Shown: positions 35,464 through 44,227 of the stretch, in pieces
Layout: the number at the start of each line of letters is the position of its first letter
How positions within the stretch are numbered: the first letter of the stretch is position 1
Assembly (NCBI GenBank): GCA_016720835.1
Contig: JADKJW010000001.1
Span: 124,001-188,000 of the forward strand
Origin: Ignavibacteria bacterium
Lineage (GTDB): Bacteria; Bacteroidota; Ignavibacteria; SZUA-365
DNA length: 64,000 nucleotides
Reading direction: 5' to 3'
The notes under the pieces: model-generated
Databases searched by the model: none
Told to the model about the DNA's origin: nothing
What the model saw: only the letters and a program-made list of their open reading frames with translations
Program-made: the position numbers and the translations under genes

Positions 35464-38103
35464 TTACTCCTCGACGTCGGGCTTCGCGGCGCCTTGCCGC
35501 GCGCCGAAACGCTTCCGCGCCCACATCACGCAATAGAACAGCAGCACGGCCGCGAGCAGATAGTTCGTGACGACGGTGACGAGCAGCCCCGCCTGATATG
35601 TGCGCGGTTCGAAGGCGAGGGTCACGGTATGCTTGCCCGCGGAGACCGCGATGGCCCGGAATGCATAGTCGCAGCGCGCGATCTCGGCGGGCACCCCGTC
35701 GATGGTCGCGGTCCATCCGCTCGGGTAGTACGTGTCGCCGATCTTGAGCACCGCGTCGACCGGGGTTTCAACGGCGATCGTCATGCCGTTGATGCCATGC
35801 GATGTCACCGTCGCCGTTCCACCCGGGAGCGAGTCGATCTGCTGTCGCAACGGGGTTGAGAGCGGGGCACTGAGATAGGCCACGCGGTCGGGCTCGTACC
35901 CGGGGAGGGTTGCGATCTTCATGAACATCAGCGAATCATCGGGAATCACCTCGGTGCGTCCCACGAGAAACGCCCTCGGCAGCACGGCGAGATTCTGATA
36001 GACATCCTCGCTGGCGCCTTCATACACCTTGCGCAACCAGGGCTGCGAGAGGGGCACCCCCTTCGGGATCGTCACGTACTTCGCGTTCAGCATGCTCAAG
36101 AGCGCCCAGTTCCACTGGTTGATCTGCTGCGCGTCCTGCACGCGGAACTCTCCGAAAATCTTGTTTCGGATATCGTCGAATAATTTCATCTTCGCGGGAT
36201 GATAGCCGGAGACGCTTTGGATGCCGAAACCGACGTAGTAATTGTCGCCTCCCGCGGACGCGATCGGGAGAATGCGGTAGAGCGACGTGTCCGTCTCCAG
36301 GAAGCTCACGACATCGGTTTTCTGCAGGCTCTGCTGCTGCGCCGTATTCGCTTCCATGTGCATCGGCTTGTAGTCGACGATCCACCAGTCCACCACGAGC
36401 AGCAGCAGCACGCCGATCTGCATCAGCGTCAACGGGACGCTGCCGCGCGCGAAGCCCCACACGAACAAACCGGTGAGCACCATGAAGACGAGCGCGACAA
36501 TGGCGTCGTTGACCGCCATGCCGTAGATCCTGCCCGGTGTCAGATTCTTCAGTTCGTCCGGCACCTGACTCATCTGTCCCGCCTGCTCGGCCTGCTGCAC
36601 CTTCTCCATGTAGTTCGTGTAAATATCCGGATGGTTGGTCTTCATGCTCGAGGCGATGGTGCTCTTCATCTCGCCGCCCATCGCGAGCAGGAGCAGGAGC
36701 AGCGCGCCCGCAATACCGACCGGAATCCATACCGCCTTCGTGATCTTTTTGTTGACCGCGGCCTCCGTCGCCTTGTTCTTCCCGCGGGCGAGCGTGATCA
36801 CCTGCGACAGCCCGATGCCGGCGAGCATGCCGACGCACAGCGCCTCGAGATACAAGATCATCGACGGGATGCGGAAGTTGTTGAAGAACGGGACGTGATT
36901 GAAGAAGAGGTCGTAGAGCACGCCGAAGTTTCGGCCGAAGGACACGAGAAGCGCGATGCTCCCGAGCGCGATCCAGAAGTGCGAGAACTTGTTCTTCGGC
37001 TGGAGGATGATCCCGACCAGGGCGAGGAAACACACGACGATGCCGAGATAAATCGGCGAATCCGTAAAGGGCATGGTGCCCCAGTAGGTCAGACGGCCGA
37101 AGCCGGCGAAGGACGGCACGAAGAACGTGCCGATCTCCATGAGGCTGAAGGACCAGTTCGTGGCATAGTCGTAGTCGAGGCCGCCCGTCGCCGGTCCGTG
37201 GCCTGATCCGCCCGATCCGGCGCCCCGGATGGAGAAGTCCTTGTATTCCCAGGTCGAGAAAAACGGTCCCGACAGCATCAGGAAAGCGAACGCAGCCGAG
37301 GCAAGCAGGATCGCGCCGACGAGGGCGGTGTTGACCGGCTTTTCCCCTTCGTACAATTTGTACAGCACGTACAGCACCACTGCCATCATGTTGTAGAAAA
37401 TCATCTGCACGTGACCGGAATTGAAGGTCAGATGCAGGGCGGCGACCAGCAGGGCAATCGTCAAGACGGATTTCTTCTCGAACAGCCGGTCAACAAGAAG
37501 CAGGACGGCGGGCAGCCATGCAAAGACCGTGATCTTCGTATTGTGCCCTCCCATCACCCAATTCAGGGAATACAGGGAGAAGACGACGGAGACCGCGACG
37601 AGGAATGCGGTGAACGGATCAAATTTCCTTCGCAACCCGAAGAAATAGGTGAACATCCCGAGCAGGAAGTAGTTGAAAATGTTCCAGAACATTTCCGGCA
37701 GCGGGAAGATGTTGATGATCGATTGCGCGAGTCCGTATACCTGCAGCAGCAGCATCGGCTTCAACGGGTCGAGGAAGGTATGCAGATACAGACCGTGTCC
37801 GGGCGACGAGGAGCCCCAGGTCGGCATGCCGGCGAAAATGTACGGATTCCAGAACGCGTTGATCCCCTCGGCCTTGGCCTTCTCGAGATATCCCTGTTCG
37901 TACTGGATCGAGGAGACATTATCAGGAACGTTGAATACCTTTCCCGAAAAGAATGCATCGTGAAAAAATATCACGAGCAGCAGGGCGATCATGGTGAGGA
38001 AAATCGCGTGGGGACGCTTCCGGATAAGCGCCTGCAGGCCACCAGATTCGGAGGAAGCGCGCTTCATTTGCGGTTTTGCCGTTTTCAACTGGGTCTTTGC
38101 CAT
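35464..38103 (-). CDS. YfhO-like polytopic membrane protein, probable GT-C-fold glycosyltransferase
   Basis: Integral membrane protein of 879 residues with about 12 or more transmembrane helices. The start at 38103 (MAKTQLKTAKPQMKRASSES) leaves a short cytoplasmic tail before the first helix (AIFLTMIALLLVIFFHDAFF). A large periplasmic loop follows the first helix (NVPDNVSSIQYEQGYLEKAK, NPYIFAGMPTWGSS), as in GT-C enzymes. A C-terminal soluble domain contains the family phrase YYPSGWTATIDGVPAEIARC and ends with one more helix. YfhO in Firmicutes glycosylates teichoic acid; the acceptor here is unknown. First gene of the glycan cluster, with its own promoter at 38147-38175. Confidence 0.85.
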   Translation of the reverse strand: MAKTQLKTAKPQMKRASSESGGLQALIRKRPHAIFLTMIALLLVIFFHDAFFSGKVFNVPDNVSSIQYEQGYLEKAKAEGINAFWNPYIFAGMPTWGSSSPGHGLYLHTFLDPLKPMLLLQVYGLAQSIINIFPLPEMFWNIFNYFLLGMFTYFFGLRRKFDPFTAFLVAVSVVFSLYSLNWVMGGHNTKITVFAWLPAVLLLVDRLFEKKSVLTIALLVAALHLTFNSGHVQMIFYNMMAVVLYVLYKLYEGEKPVNTALVGAILLASAAFAFLMLSGPFFSTWEYKDFSIRGAGSGGSGHGPATGGLDYDYATNWSFSLMEIGTFFVPSFAGFGRLTYWGTMPFTDSPIYLGIVVCFLALVGIILQPKNKFSHFWIALGSIALLVSFGRNFGVLYDLFFNHVPFFNNFRIPSMILYLEALCVGMLAGIGLSQVITLARGKNKATEAAVNKKITKAVWIPVGIAGALLLLLLAMGGEMKSTIASSMKTNHPDIYTNYMEKVQQAEQAGQMSQVPDELKNLTPGRIYGMAVNDAIVALVFMVLTGLFVWGFARGSVPLTLMQIGVLLLLVVDWWIVDYKPMHMEANTAQQQSLQKTDVVSFLETDTSLYRILPIASAGGDNYYVGFGIQSVSGYHPAKMKLFDDIRNKIFGEFRVQDAQQINQWNWALLSMLNAKYVTIPKGVPLSQPWLRKVYEGASEDVYQNLAVLPRAFLVGRTEVIPDDSLMFMKIATLPGYEPDRVAYLSAPLSTPLRQQIDSLPGGTATVTSHGINGMTIAVETPVDAVLKIGDTYYPSGWTATIDGVPAEIARCDYAFRAIAVSAGKHTVTLAFEPRTYQAGLLVTVVTNYLLAAVLLFYCVMWARKRFGARQGAAKPDVEE

Positions 38104-38146
38104 CGAAAACCTGTTCGGTATTGTTGACGGGATTACAGGGTCACGC

Positions 38147-38175
38147 AAAATAGAGAACCCTGCCAGAACATACAA
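38147..38175 (-). promoter_or_regulatory. Candidate sigma70 promoter of the glycan cluster
   Basis: Minus strand TTGTAT (38170-38175), 17 bp, TATTTT (38147-38152), about 45 nt before the YfhO-like start. Confidence 0.55.
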
Positions 38176-38214
38176 TGCGCCCGTCCATGTCCTGACACGT
38201 GCATGGCGGAAAAG

Positions 38215-38242
38215 AAAAAAGCACGCTTTCGCGTGCTTTTTT
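38215..38242 (-). terminator. Intrinsic terminator after the zinc-ribbon gene
   Basis: AAAAAAGCACGC-loop-GCGTGCTTTTTT, between the zinc-ribbon gene and the glycan cluster promoter. Confidence 0.92.
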
Positions 38243-38260
38243 CGATAAATATCTGCGGCG

Positions 38261-38500
38261 TCAGGCGACTCGCTTCTGGCTGCCCTTTGTGGGCGCAGTC
38301 CGGATTGCGCGGACACTCACCTCAACCCTGTCGAGATCGACACTGACCTCGGCATTGCAATACGGACAATACTTCGCAGTCTGAACGTCGAAACTGATGG
38401 TGTTTTGGCACATCGGACAATCAGTAATGATCATTCCGATAACTTTTCCGGTCTGTTTGACCTTCACGGGCTTTGCGAGCGGCTTATCGACTGTTTTCAT
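38261..38500 (-). CDS. Small zinc-ribbon protein
   Basis: Protein of 79 residues, mostly a single zinc ribbon: CPMCQNTISFDVQTAKYCPYC gives two CPxC knuckles 14 residues apart, with a basic N-terminal tail rich in lysine and a short basic C terminus (TAPTKGSQKRVA). No enzyme domain, signal peptide or membrane segment. It has its own strong promoter (38538-38566) immediately after lon and a terminator after it, so it is a monocistronic unit likely expressed at a good level. It could bind nucleic acid or a protein partner; the function is unknown. Confidence 0.75.
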   Translation of the reverse strand: MKTVDKPLAKPVKVKQTGKVIGMIITDCPMCQNTISFDVQTAKYCPYCNAEVSVDLDRVEVSVRAIRTAPTKGSQKRVA

Positions 38501-38537
38501 TTTTCACCGTATCGGTTTGGAAAATTCTACAAACCAT

Positions 38538-38566
38538 AATATACGCAAAAAATGAAGTGAAATCAA
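38538..38566 (-). promoter_or_regulatory. Sigma70-type promoter of the zinc-ribbon gene
   Basis: Minus strand TTGATT (38561-38566), 17 bp, TATATT (38538-38543), 38 nt upstream of the start codon. Confidence 0.65.
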
Positions 38567-38574
38567 TGTGGATC

Positions 38575-40968
38575 TTACTGCTCCTCGCATTTTTCTGGCA
38601 GGAGGGCAATATTTACGACCTCTTTCATTTCCGAAACGAGGTGGAACACCATTTCCTGCCGGACTTTCTCGGGAATTTCTTTCACATCCTCTTCATTCTT
38701 TTTCGGAAGAATGACGGCTTTGATGCCCGCCCGATGGGCTGCGAGCACCTTTTCTTTCACGCCGCCGATGGGAAGAACGGCACCGCGAAGGGTGATTTCC
38801 CCTGTCATGGCCAGGTCATTGCGCACCAGCCTTCCTGTCAGAAGCGATGTCAACGCGGCAATCATGGTCACGCCTGCCGATGGACCATCCTTCGGAATGG
38901 CGCCTGCCGGGACGTGAACGTGGATATCGTATTTCTCCTTGAAATCCGGCTCAATACCGAGGGAAACCGCCTGCGAAGCGATGTAACTGAGCGCGGCCTG
39001 CACGCTCTCCCGCATGACGTCGCGCACCTGGCCCGTGACGATGAGCTGCCCTTTTCCTTTCATCTTCGTGGCTTCGATGAAGAGGATGTCTCCGCCGACC
39101 GGAGTCCACGCCAGTCCTATCGCAATACCCGGCCGATTAAGCCGCTCGGCGGCCTCGGGGAAGAACTTGTGCGACGTGATATACTCGGGAAGATCATCCT
39201 CGAGAACCGCGACCCGTTCAACTTCGCCTTCGGCGACACGACGCGCGACGCCTCTGCAGATATCCGCGATCTTCCGTTCCAGATTTCTGACTCCCGACTC
39301 CCTCGTGTACCGGTCCACGATCGCCGCGAGGACTTCATCGGACATCACGAGCTGGTCTTCACGCAAGCCGTGCTCGCGGATTTGCTTCGGGAGCAGATGC
39401 CGACGCGCGATGTGCACTTTCTCGTCGAGGATGTAACTCGGAATCTCGATGATCTCCATGCGATCCTTCAGGGCCGCCTGAATGGGTTCGATCATGTTCG
39501 CCGTCGCGATGAAGAGTACTTTCGACAGGTCGAAGGGCACCTCCAGATAATGGTCGCTGAAGTTCACGTTTTGCTCGGGATCGAGCACTTCGAGCAGCGC
39601 CGAGGTCGGATCGCCGCGGAAATCCATGCCCACCTTGTCGATTTCGTCGAGCACGAGCACGGGATTGTTCGATCCGGCCTTCTTGATATTCTGAATGATG
39701 CGTCCGGGCATCGCCCCGATGTAGGTGCGCCGGTGACCGCGGATTTCCGCCTCGTCCCTGACGCCGCCGAGCGAGAAGCGCACGTACTTGCGCCCCATGG
39801 CATCGGCGATCGAACGTCCGAGCGAGGTCTTGCCGACTCCCGGAGGTCCGACGAAACAGAGGATCGGGCCGCGCATGTCGTTTTTCAGCTTGCGCACGGC
39901 GAGATACTCCAGGATGCGCTTCTTCACCTTTTCCAGGCCGAAGTGGTCTTCATCGAGTTTCTCGCGCACCCGGCGGATATCGAGGCTGTCTTCGGATGAC
40001 ACGCTCCACGGCATGTCGAAGAGCCAGTCGAGGTACGTGCGTGCAACCGTGTATTCCGCGGAGGCGGGATTCATCATGTTCAGGCGCGACAGCTCCTTCT
40101 CGGCAACAGCGCGAACCTCGTCCGGCATCTGCGCCTGCTCGAGCTTGGTTTTCATTTCATCCAGTTCGAGCCTGTCCTGGTCCTCGCCGAGCTCCTTCTT
40201 GATCGCGCGGAGTTGCTCGCGCAGGAAGTACTCCCGTTGTGTTTTATTGATCGTATCCTGCACGTCATTTTGAATTTTCTGGCTCAATTCCTGACGCTGG
40301 ATGTTCTTGGCGAGCGCGACGGTCGCCTGACTGAGGCGATCGCGCACGCTGGTGGTCTCGAGCAGCTCCTGCTTCTCCGGCACCGGGAGGTTCACAAGAG
40401 ACGAGACGAGGTACGCGAACGCGGACGGTTCCTCGGTGTTGACGATGAGGCTGAGCTGCTCGGGATTGAAATCCGGGATGAGATCGGACAATCGTTTGAA
40501 GAGGTTGCGGATGTTCTGCTGCATCGCGAGGACTTCATCGGACTCATCCGTCGGAACCTGGGCATCCTCCACGCGCTCGGCGTTTCCATACAGGTAGGGC
40601 TCTTCGTGGATGAGAGACAGGAAGCGCGCCTTGTGCATCCCCTGCACGACGATGCTCTTCGAACCGTCCGGCATGGGATAGATCTTCACGACGCGCACCA
40701 CGGTGCCGATCGCGTACAAATCATCGATGTGCGGAAGATCGACGGAGGAATCCCTCTGTGTGAGAACGATAACGGAGCTTTGGGTCCGATACGCTTCTTC
40801 AATCAGCCGGATCGAACTCGGACGTCCGACGAAGAGCGGCATGATCTGTCCGGGGAAAAAAACCACATTCCGCAGCGGCAATACTGCCATCGGTTCGACG
40901 CGGTTGCCCGGAAGGTCTCGCAATATCCCTCCCGGAGCTGAAGGATCGAAGGTGCTTGAATCTGACAT
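38575..40968 (-). CDS. lon: ATP-dependent Lon protease
   Basis: Cytoplasmic AAA+ serine protease of 797 residues that degrades misfolded and regulatory proteins. Domains in order: N-terminal substrate domain (VLPLRNVVFFPGQIMPLFVG), a coiled helical region (REYFLREQLRAIKKELGEDQ), AAA+ module with Walker A GPPGVGKTSLG (K380) and Walker B PVLVLDEIDKVG, and the protease domain with catalytic S697 in KDGPSAGVTM and the lysine in GGVKEKVLAAHRAG. ATG at 40968 gives the usual length; an in-frame ATG at 41016 is an alternative and neither has a strong ribosome site. The long upstream extension of the frame is non-coding. No CIRCE element was seen upstream. Confidence 0.96.
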   Translation of the reverse strand: MSDSSTFDPSAPGGILRDLPGNRVEPMAVLPLRNVVFFPGQIMPLFVGRPSSIRLIEEAYRTQSSVIVLTQRDSSVDLPHIDDLYAIGTVVRVVKIYPMPDGSKSIVVQGMHKARFLSLIHEEPYLYGNAERVEDAQVPTDESDEVLAMQQNIRNLFKRLSDLIPDFNPEQLSLIVNTEEPSAFAYLVSSLVNLPVPEKQELLETTSVRDRLSQATVALAKNIQRQELSQKIQNDVQDTINKTQREYFLREQLRAIKKELGEDQDRLELDEMKTKLEQAQMPDEVRAVAEKELSRLNMMNPASAEYTVARTYLDWLFDMPWSVSSEDSLDIRRVREKLDEDHFGLEKVKKRILEYLAVRKLKNDMRGPILCFVGPPGVGKTSLGRSIADAMGRKYVRFSLGGVRDEAEIRGHRRTYIGAMPGRIIQNIKKAGSNNPVLVLDEIDKVGMDFRGDPTSALLEVLDPEQNVNFSDHYLEVPFDLSKVLFIATANMIEPIQAALKDRMEIIEIPSYILDEKVHIARRHLLPKQIREHGLREDQLVMSDEVLAAIVDRYTRESGVRNLERKIADICRGVARRVAEGEVERVAVLEDDLPEYITSHKFFPEAAERLNRPGIAIGLAWTPVGGDILFIEATKMKGKGQLIVTGQVRDVMRESVQAALSYIASQAVSLGIEPDFKEKYDIHVHVPAGAIPKDGPSAGVTMIAALTSLLTGRLVRNDLAMTGEITLRGAVLPIGGVKEKVLAAHRAGIKAVILPKKNEEDVKEIPEKVRQEMVFHLVSEMKEVVNIALLPEKCEEQ

Positions 40969-41334
40969 GGGTTCTATCCGGTAAAAGTGAGTGGAATCGT
41001 CCGTGGTGATGTGCATGCTCCCGGCCGGGCGCTCAAAGCGATGTGGAATGCGCGCGCAGGAAACTGTTAAGACGGGGGGTGGCAACTGGCATAGGTTGGC
41101 ACGCAAAGGAGAAGCTGTAACTTCAGTACAAAGGCGATGCCAGAACGCCTCACCAACAGCGGCTTCATGAATTTTCAACGGGTTGTGATGAACCGAACGC
41201 AACCAGTACGCGGGATCGTCAGGGCATCCGCCAGGAACGGAGGGGCTGGCAGGGCGCCTGTCAGCAGGCTGTGTGGCGTTGCACTTCTTGACGTGCGCGT
41301 GTAAGTTACGGAGGTACCGGACACAGACCAACGA
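40969..41334. other. Divergent intergenic region between lon and the Nudix gene
   Basis: 366 bp that should hold both promoters. No good sigma70 match, CIRCE element, hairpin with U-tract or small gene was found on inspection. Confidence 0.5.
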
Positions 41335-41799
41335 ATGCCCACTGTCGCCTCAGAGATGATTCAGGTGTACGTCTGCCGCAAGGCGGACTCTCCATCCGTG
41401 GAGTTCCTCGTCCTTCGGCGCGCAACGGACGAAGCGGTCTATCCCAACATCTGGCAGGTCATCACGGGCCATGTCCATGAAGGAGAAACCGCACACGCTG
41501 CCGCCAAACGGGAGTTGCTGGAGGAAACCGGCATCGCCATCGATACGCTCCTCGTGCTTCCGTATGTCGCGTCGTTCTATATCGCGGGCACGGATACGGT
41601 GCACCTCGTTCCGGTCTTCGCGGCAATGGTGGACGAGCATGCCGTGATCGAACTCTCGGACGAGCACCAGGAGTACCGCTGGCTTCCGGCGGGAGATGCC
41701 CGCAGGACGCTTCTCTTCCCCAGTCACAAAGAAGGACTTGACATTTTGGAGGAGGTCATTCTGGGTACCGCCGAACCGGGCCTGTCCGTCTCCATCTGA
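41335..41799 (+). CDS. Nudix hydrolase
   Basis: Protein of 154 residues with a complete Nudix box: GHVHEGETAHAAAKRELLEE followed by TGI, matching GX5EX7REUXEEXGU. It should hydrolyse a nucleoside diphosphate linked to another group, using Mg2+. The opening VYVCRKADSPSVEFLVLRR and the later DEHQEYRWLPAGDA are typical of the dihydroneopterin-triphosphate or dATP pyrophosphohydrolase side of the superfamily, but the substrate cannot be set from sequence. It is divergent from lon and lies 40 nt upstream of a lipoprotein gene. Confidence 0.88.
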   Translation: MPTVASEMIQVYVCRKADSPSVEFLVLRRATDEAVYPNIWQVITGHVHEGETAHAAAKRELLEETGIAIDTLLVLPYVASFYIAGTDTVHLVPVFAAMVDEHAVIELSDEHQEYRWLPAGDARRTLLFPSHKEGLDILEEVILGTAEPGLSVSI

Positions 41800-41839
41800 T
41801 ATCGATCCTCAGCCATCAGTTCACCAGCGGAGAATCCCC

Positions 41840-42601
41840 ATGCGACATTGCTTCCACACGCTCGTCAGTGTTTCGGCGCTTGCCGCCTTTTTCGTTTCCA
41901 GCGGTTGTCAGTTCACCACCGCGCACTTTTCCGAAGTGACGCTCGCCCGAAGCATCGACGCTGACAAGGCGCCGGTCGAACGCACGGTCGGGTTCACGAA
42001 AAGCGATCCCGTGCTCTATTGCACCGCCCGCATGCAGAACACTCCGGCGGACACGAAAGTCAAAGCGATCTGGTGGCATCTGCCCGAAGGCGGTCAGAAG
42101 CAGATCATCGATTCCACGGAGATTGTCATATCCGAGGACGCGTGGGTCGCGTTCAGTCTTCGCCTCTCACAAGACGCTCTGCCTTACGGAAAGTACGCGA
42201 TTGACTTGAGCATCGACGGGAAAGCGCAGAAGCATCTCCCGTTCACCATCTCGCCCATGTACGACACGGGGTCCATCAAGGAGCTGACCCTGTCATCCGA
42301 GGTCGCCAAGGACCAGTTTCCGCTGGAGCGGCTCGCCGCGTTCAAATCCGGCGCGCCGGTGATGTACGCGGCGATTTACGTCATGGATATTCCTGCGGGG
42401 ACGATGCTCAGCGCCCGGTGGTACGTTCCCGGCGAGGGCGCCGCCGTTCAGGAAATCGCCTCGGCGTCCATCCCCTTTGAAGGTTCCGGGTGGGTCGCGT
42501 TTTCGCTGAAACCCAGGAATCCTTTTCCTGCCGGCACCTACGCCGTCGACATTTCACAGGATGCCACTTTTTTCAAAACGAAGACGTTTTCCGTCGAGTG
42601 A
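41840..42601 (+). CDS. Lipoprotein with two tandem copies of a beta domain
   Basis: Protein of 253 residues, function unknown. The signal ends in a lipobox-like FVSSGC, so it should be a membrane-anchored lipoprotein. The mature part is an internal duplication of about 105 residues: the copies align at VTLARSIDADKAPVERTVGF / LTLSSEVAKDQFPLERLAAF, DPVLYCTARMQNTPADTKVK / APVMYAAIYVMDIPAGTMLS, and EDAWVAFSLRLSQDALPYGK / GSGWVAFSLKPRNPFPAGTY. The ATG at 41840 has GGAGAA upstream. The receiver-like gene starts two bases after its stop, so the two are probably translated together. Confidence 0.75.
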   Translation: MRHCFHTLVSVSALAAFFVSSGCQFTTAHFSEVTLARSIDADKAPVERTVGFTKSDPVLYCTARMQNTPADTKVKAIWWHLPEGGQKQIIDSTEIVISEDAWVAFSLRLSQDALPYGKYAIDLSIDGKAQKHLPFTISPMYDTGSIKELTLSSEVAKDQFPLERLAAFKSGAPVMYAAIYVMDIPAGTMLSARWYVPGEGAAVQEIASASIPFEGSGWVAFSLKPRNPFPAGTYAVDISQDATFFKTKTFSVE

Positions 42602-42603
42602 CC

Positions 42604-42972
42604 ATGCGCAAAACCATCATGCTCGGAATTCCGGATCTGCTCTTCGAATCGAAGGTCAACGCCCAGGCGCGCACGCGCGGAATCGCGACGATCCCGACGT
42701 TTACTCCGCACGATCTGCTCTCAAAGGCCCATGGCGAGAATCCGGAACTCCTCCTCATCGATCTCAACGCCGGGCAGCTCATCCCGCTCGAGACCATCCG
42801 TTCGTTGAAGCAGGACTCCCACACGTCCTCGATCAAAATCGTCGGGTTCTGGCATGCCCTCGATGCCGAACGGCAGGCTGCCGCCGAAAACGCAGGCTGC
42901 GACATCATCATGAGCCGGTCGCAATTCATCCAGTCCCTCGACGATATCCTGTCCGGCAAGCTCGGTATTTGA
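42604..42972 (+). CDS. Degenerate response-regulator receiver domain protein
   Basis: Stand-alone CheY-like domain of 122 residues. The phosphoacceptor-like Asp is D53 in ELLLIDLNAG. The acidic pair after beta-1 is missing (GIPDLLFES), the conserved Thr/Ser position reads GFWHALDAE and the conserved Lys is Arg (IIMSRSQF). It therefore probably does not take part in normal phosphotransfer and may be a protein-interaction module. It follows the duplicated-domain lipoprotein by two bases, with no histidine kinase nearby. The next feature is the CIRCE of hrcA. Confidence 0.7.
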   Translation: MRKTIMLGIPDLLFESKVNAQARTRGIATIPTFTPHDLLSKAHGENPELLLIDLNAGQLIPLETIRSLKQDSHTSSIKIVGFWHALDAERQAAAENAGCDIIMSRSQFIQSLDDILSGKLGI

Positions 42973-43041
42973 TCGCACGGGAGAACTTTCGCCGGCCTAG
43001 CCGAATTCCATCGACGCTCTAACTTAATCCATTCAAACAGG

Positions 43042-43068
43042 TTAGCACTCCGGTCCACAGAGTGCTAC
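43042..43068 (+). promoter_or_regulatory. CIRCE element of the hrcA-grpE-dnaJ operon
   Basis: TTAGCACTC-N9-GAGTGCTAC, one mismatch from the canonical element. It lies immediately upstream of the -35 box of a candidate promoter and about 95 nt before the hrcA start. Confidence 0.93.
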
Positions 43069-43069
43069 C

Positions 43070-43098
43070 TTGCTTTGCCTCATAGTTCTTGCTATTTT
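43070..43098 (+). promoter_or_regulatory. Candidate sigma70 promoter of hrcA-grpE-dnaJ
   Basis: TTGCTT (43070-43075), 17 bp, TATTTT (43093-43098). The CIRCE ends two bases before the -35. Confidence 0.5.
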
Positions 43099-43163
43099 CT
43101 GCATGTATGAATTCCCTCTGGCATTTGCAGGGGCAGGCGTAAACAGCGATTACGGACGAGAAC

Positions 43164-44210
43164 GTGGCCACCGGATTTTACGATTTTTCTGACATGACCT
43201 CACGGGAGAGACTCGTACTGCAGCACATCATCAGGCAGTACATCTCGACGGCAAATCCCGTGGGTTCACGCACCGTCTCGAAGCAGCTCGAGCTGAACCT
43301 GAGCCCGGCTTCGATTCGGAACATCATGTCCGATCTCGAGGAGAAAGGGATGATCGGACATCCGCATACGTCAGCCGGCCGCATCCCGACCGACAAGGGA
43401 TACCGCTTCTACGTCGACTCGATCATCCAGCGTGAGATCCTCAGCGCGGTGGAGCTGGAATTCATCGACCAGCGAATGGACGATCAGCGCGCGGGCAATG
43501 TGGAAGAGATTGTCAGGGAGAGCGGAAAGGTCCTGAGCCAGATATCGCAGCAACTCGCGATCGTTTCGACCCCGCACATCGGCAGGGGGCAGCTGCAGCA
43601 CCTCGAACTCGTTCCGGTGGCGACCCACCGGCTGATGGTTGTGCTCTCCATCACCTCCGGTTTCGTGAAGACCATCATTTTCGAAATCAACGCCGACATT
43701 CCTCGCGAGACGCTGGACCAGCTTGCCTCGCTGCTCAACGAACGTCTCTGCGGCCTCACGCTGCGCGATATCCGCGAGACCTTCGCCGACCGCATGCGCG
43801 ACGCCGCAACGGACGCCCCCACACTCATCGAGTTGTTCCTTCAATCCGGCGACAAGCTCTTCGCAGACGAGCTCGATGCATTGCGCGTCTACATCGACGG
43901 CATGGGCGTGATGACGCAGCAGCCGGAATTCGGCGATGCAGACCGCCTGCGCAATATCATCGAACTGGTGGAGAACCGGAACATCATCGTCCACGTGCTG
44001 GATTCCTTCGGAGGCGAAGACGCGGTGTCCATCCGCATCGGGAGCGAAATCGAAGAGGCCAAACTGCACGATTACAGCATTATCGCCGCACCCTATCGAG
44101 TCGGACCGGTCGAAGGCACCATCAGCCTGATCGGCCCGCGTCGCATGGATTATCCTCGAATGATCTCCATCGTCGACTATCTTTCAAAATGCATTTCGCA
44201 TGTTGTCTAG
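43164..44210 (+). CDS. hrcA: Heat-inducible transcription repressor HrcA
   Basis: DNA-binding repressor of 348 residues that binds CIRCE and is kept active by GroEL. The N-terminal winged helix shows QHIIRQYISTANPVGSRTVS, SPASIRNIMSDLEEKGMIGH and the wing PHTSAGRIPTDKGYRFYVD. The C-terminal part has the GAF-like dimer core (MVVLSITSGFVKTIIFEIN) and the family ending IGPRRMDYPRMISIVDYLSK. GTG at 43164 is taken as start, with GGACGAG upstream; ATG at 43194 (MTSRERLVLQ) is an alternative. Two CIRCE sites in the window (groES and hrcA) are its obvious targets, giving autoregulation. Confidence 0.97.
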   Translation: MATGFYDFSDMTSRERLVLQHIIRQYISTANPVGSRTVSKQLELNLSPASIRNIMSDLEEKGMIGHPHTSAGRIPTDKGYRFYVDSIIQREILSAVELEFIDQRMDDQRAGNVEEIVRESGKVLSQISQQLAIVSTPHIGRGQLQHLELVPVATHRLMVVLSITSGFVKTIIFEINADIPRETLDQLASLLNERLCGLTLRDIRETFADRMRDAATDAPTLIELFLQSGDKLFADELDALRVYIDGMGVMTQQPEFGDADRLRNIIELVENRNIIVHVLDSFGGEDAVSIRIGSEIEEAKLHDYSIIAAPYRVGPVEGTISLIGPRRMDYPRMISIVDYLSKCISHVV

Positions 44211-44227
44211 CCCAACCGGAACACGCC

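Noticed and set aside
42997..43025. TAACTT upstream of the hrcA CIRCE as a -10 box
   Set aside because: The matching -35 (CTAGCC) is poor; the TTGCTT-17-TATTTT site after the CIRCE fits better, though a second promoter is not excluded.
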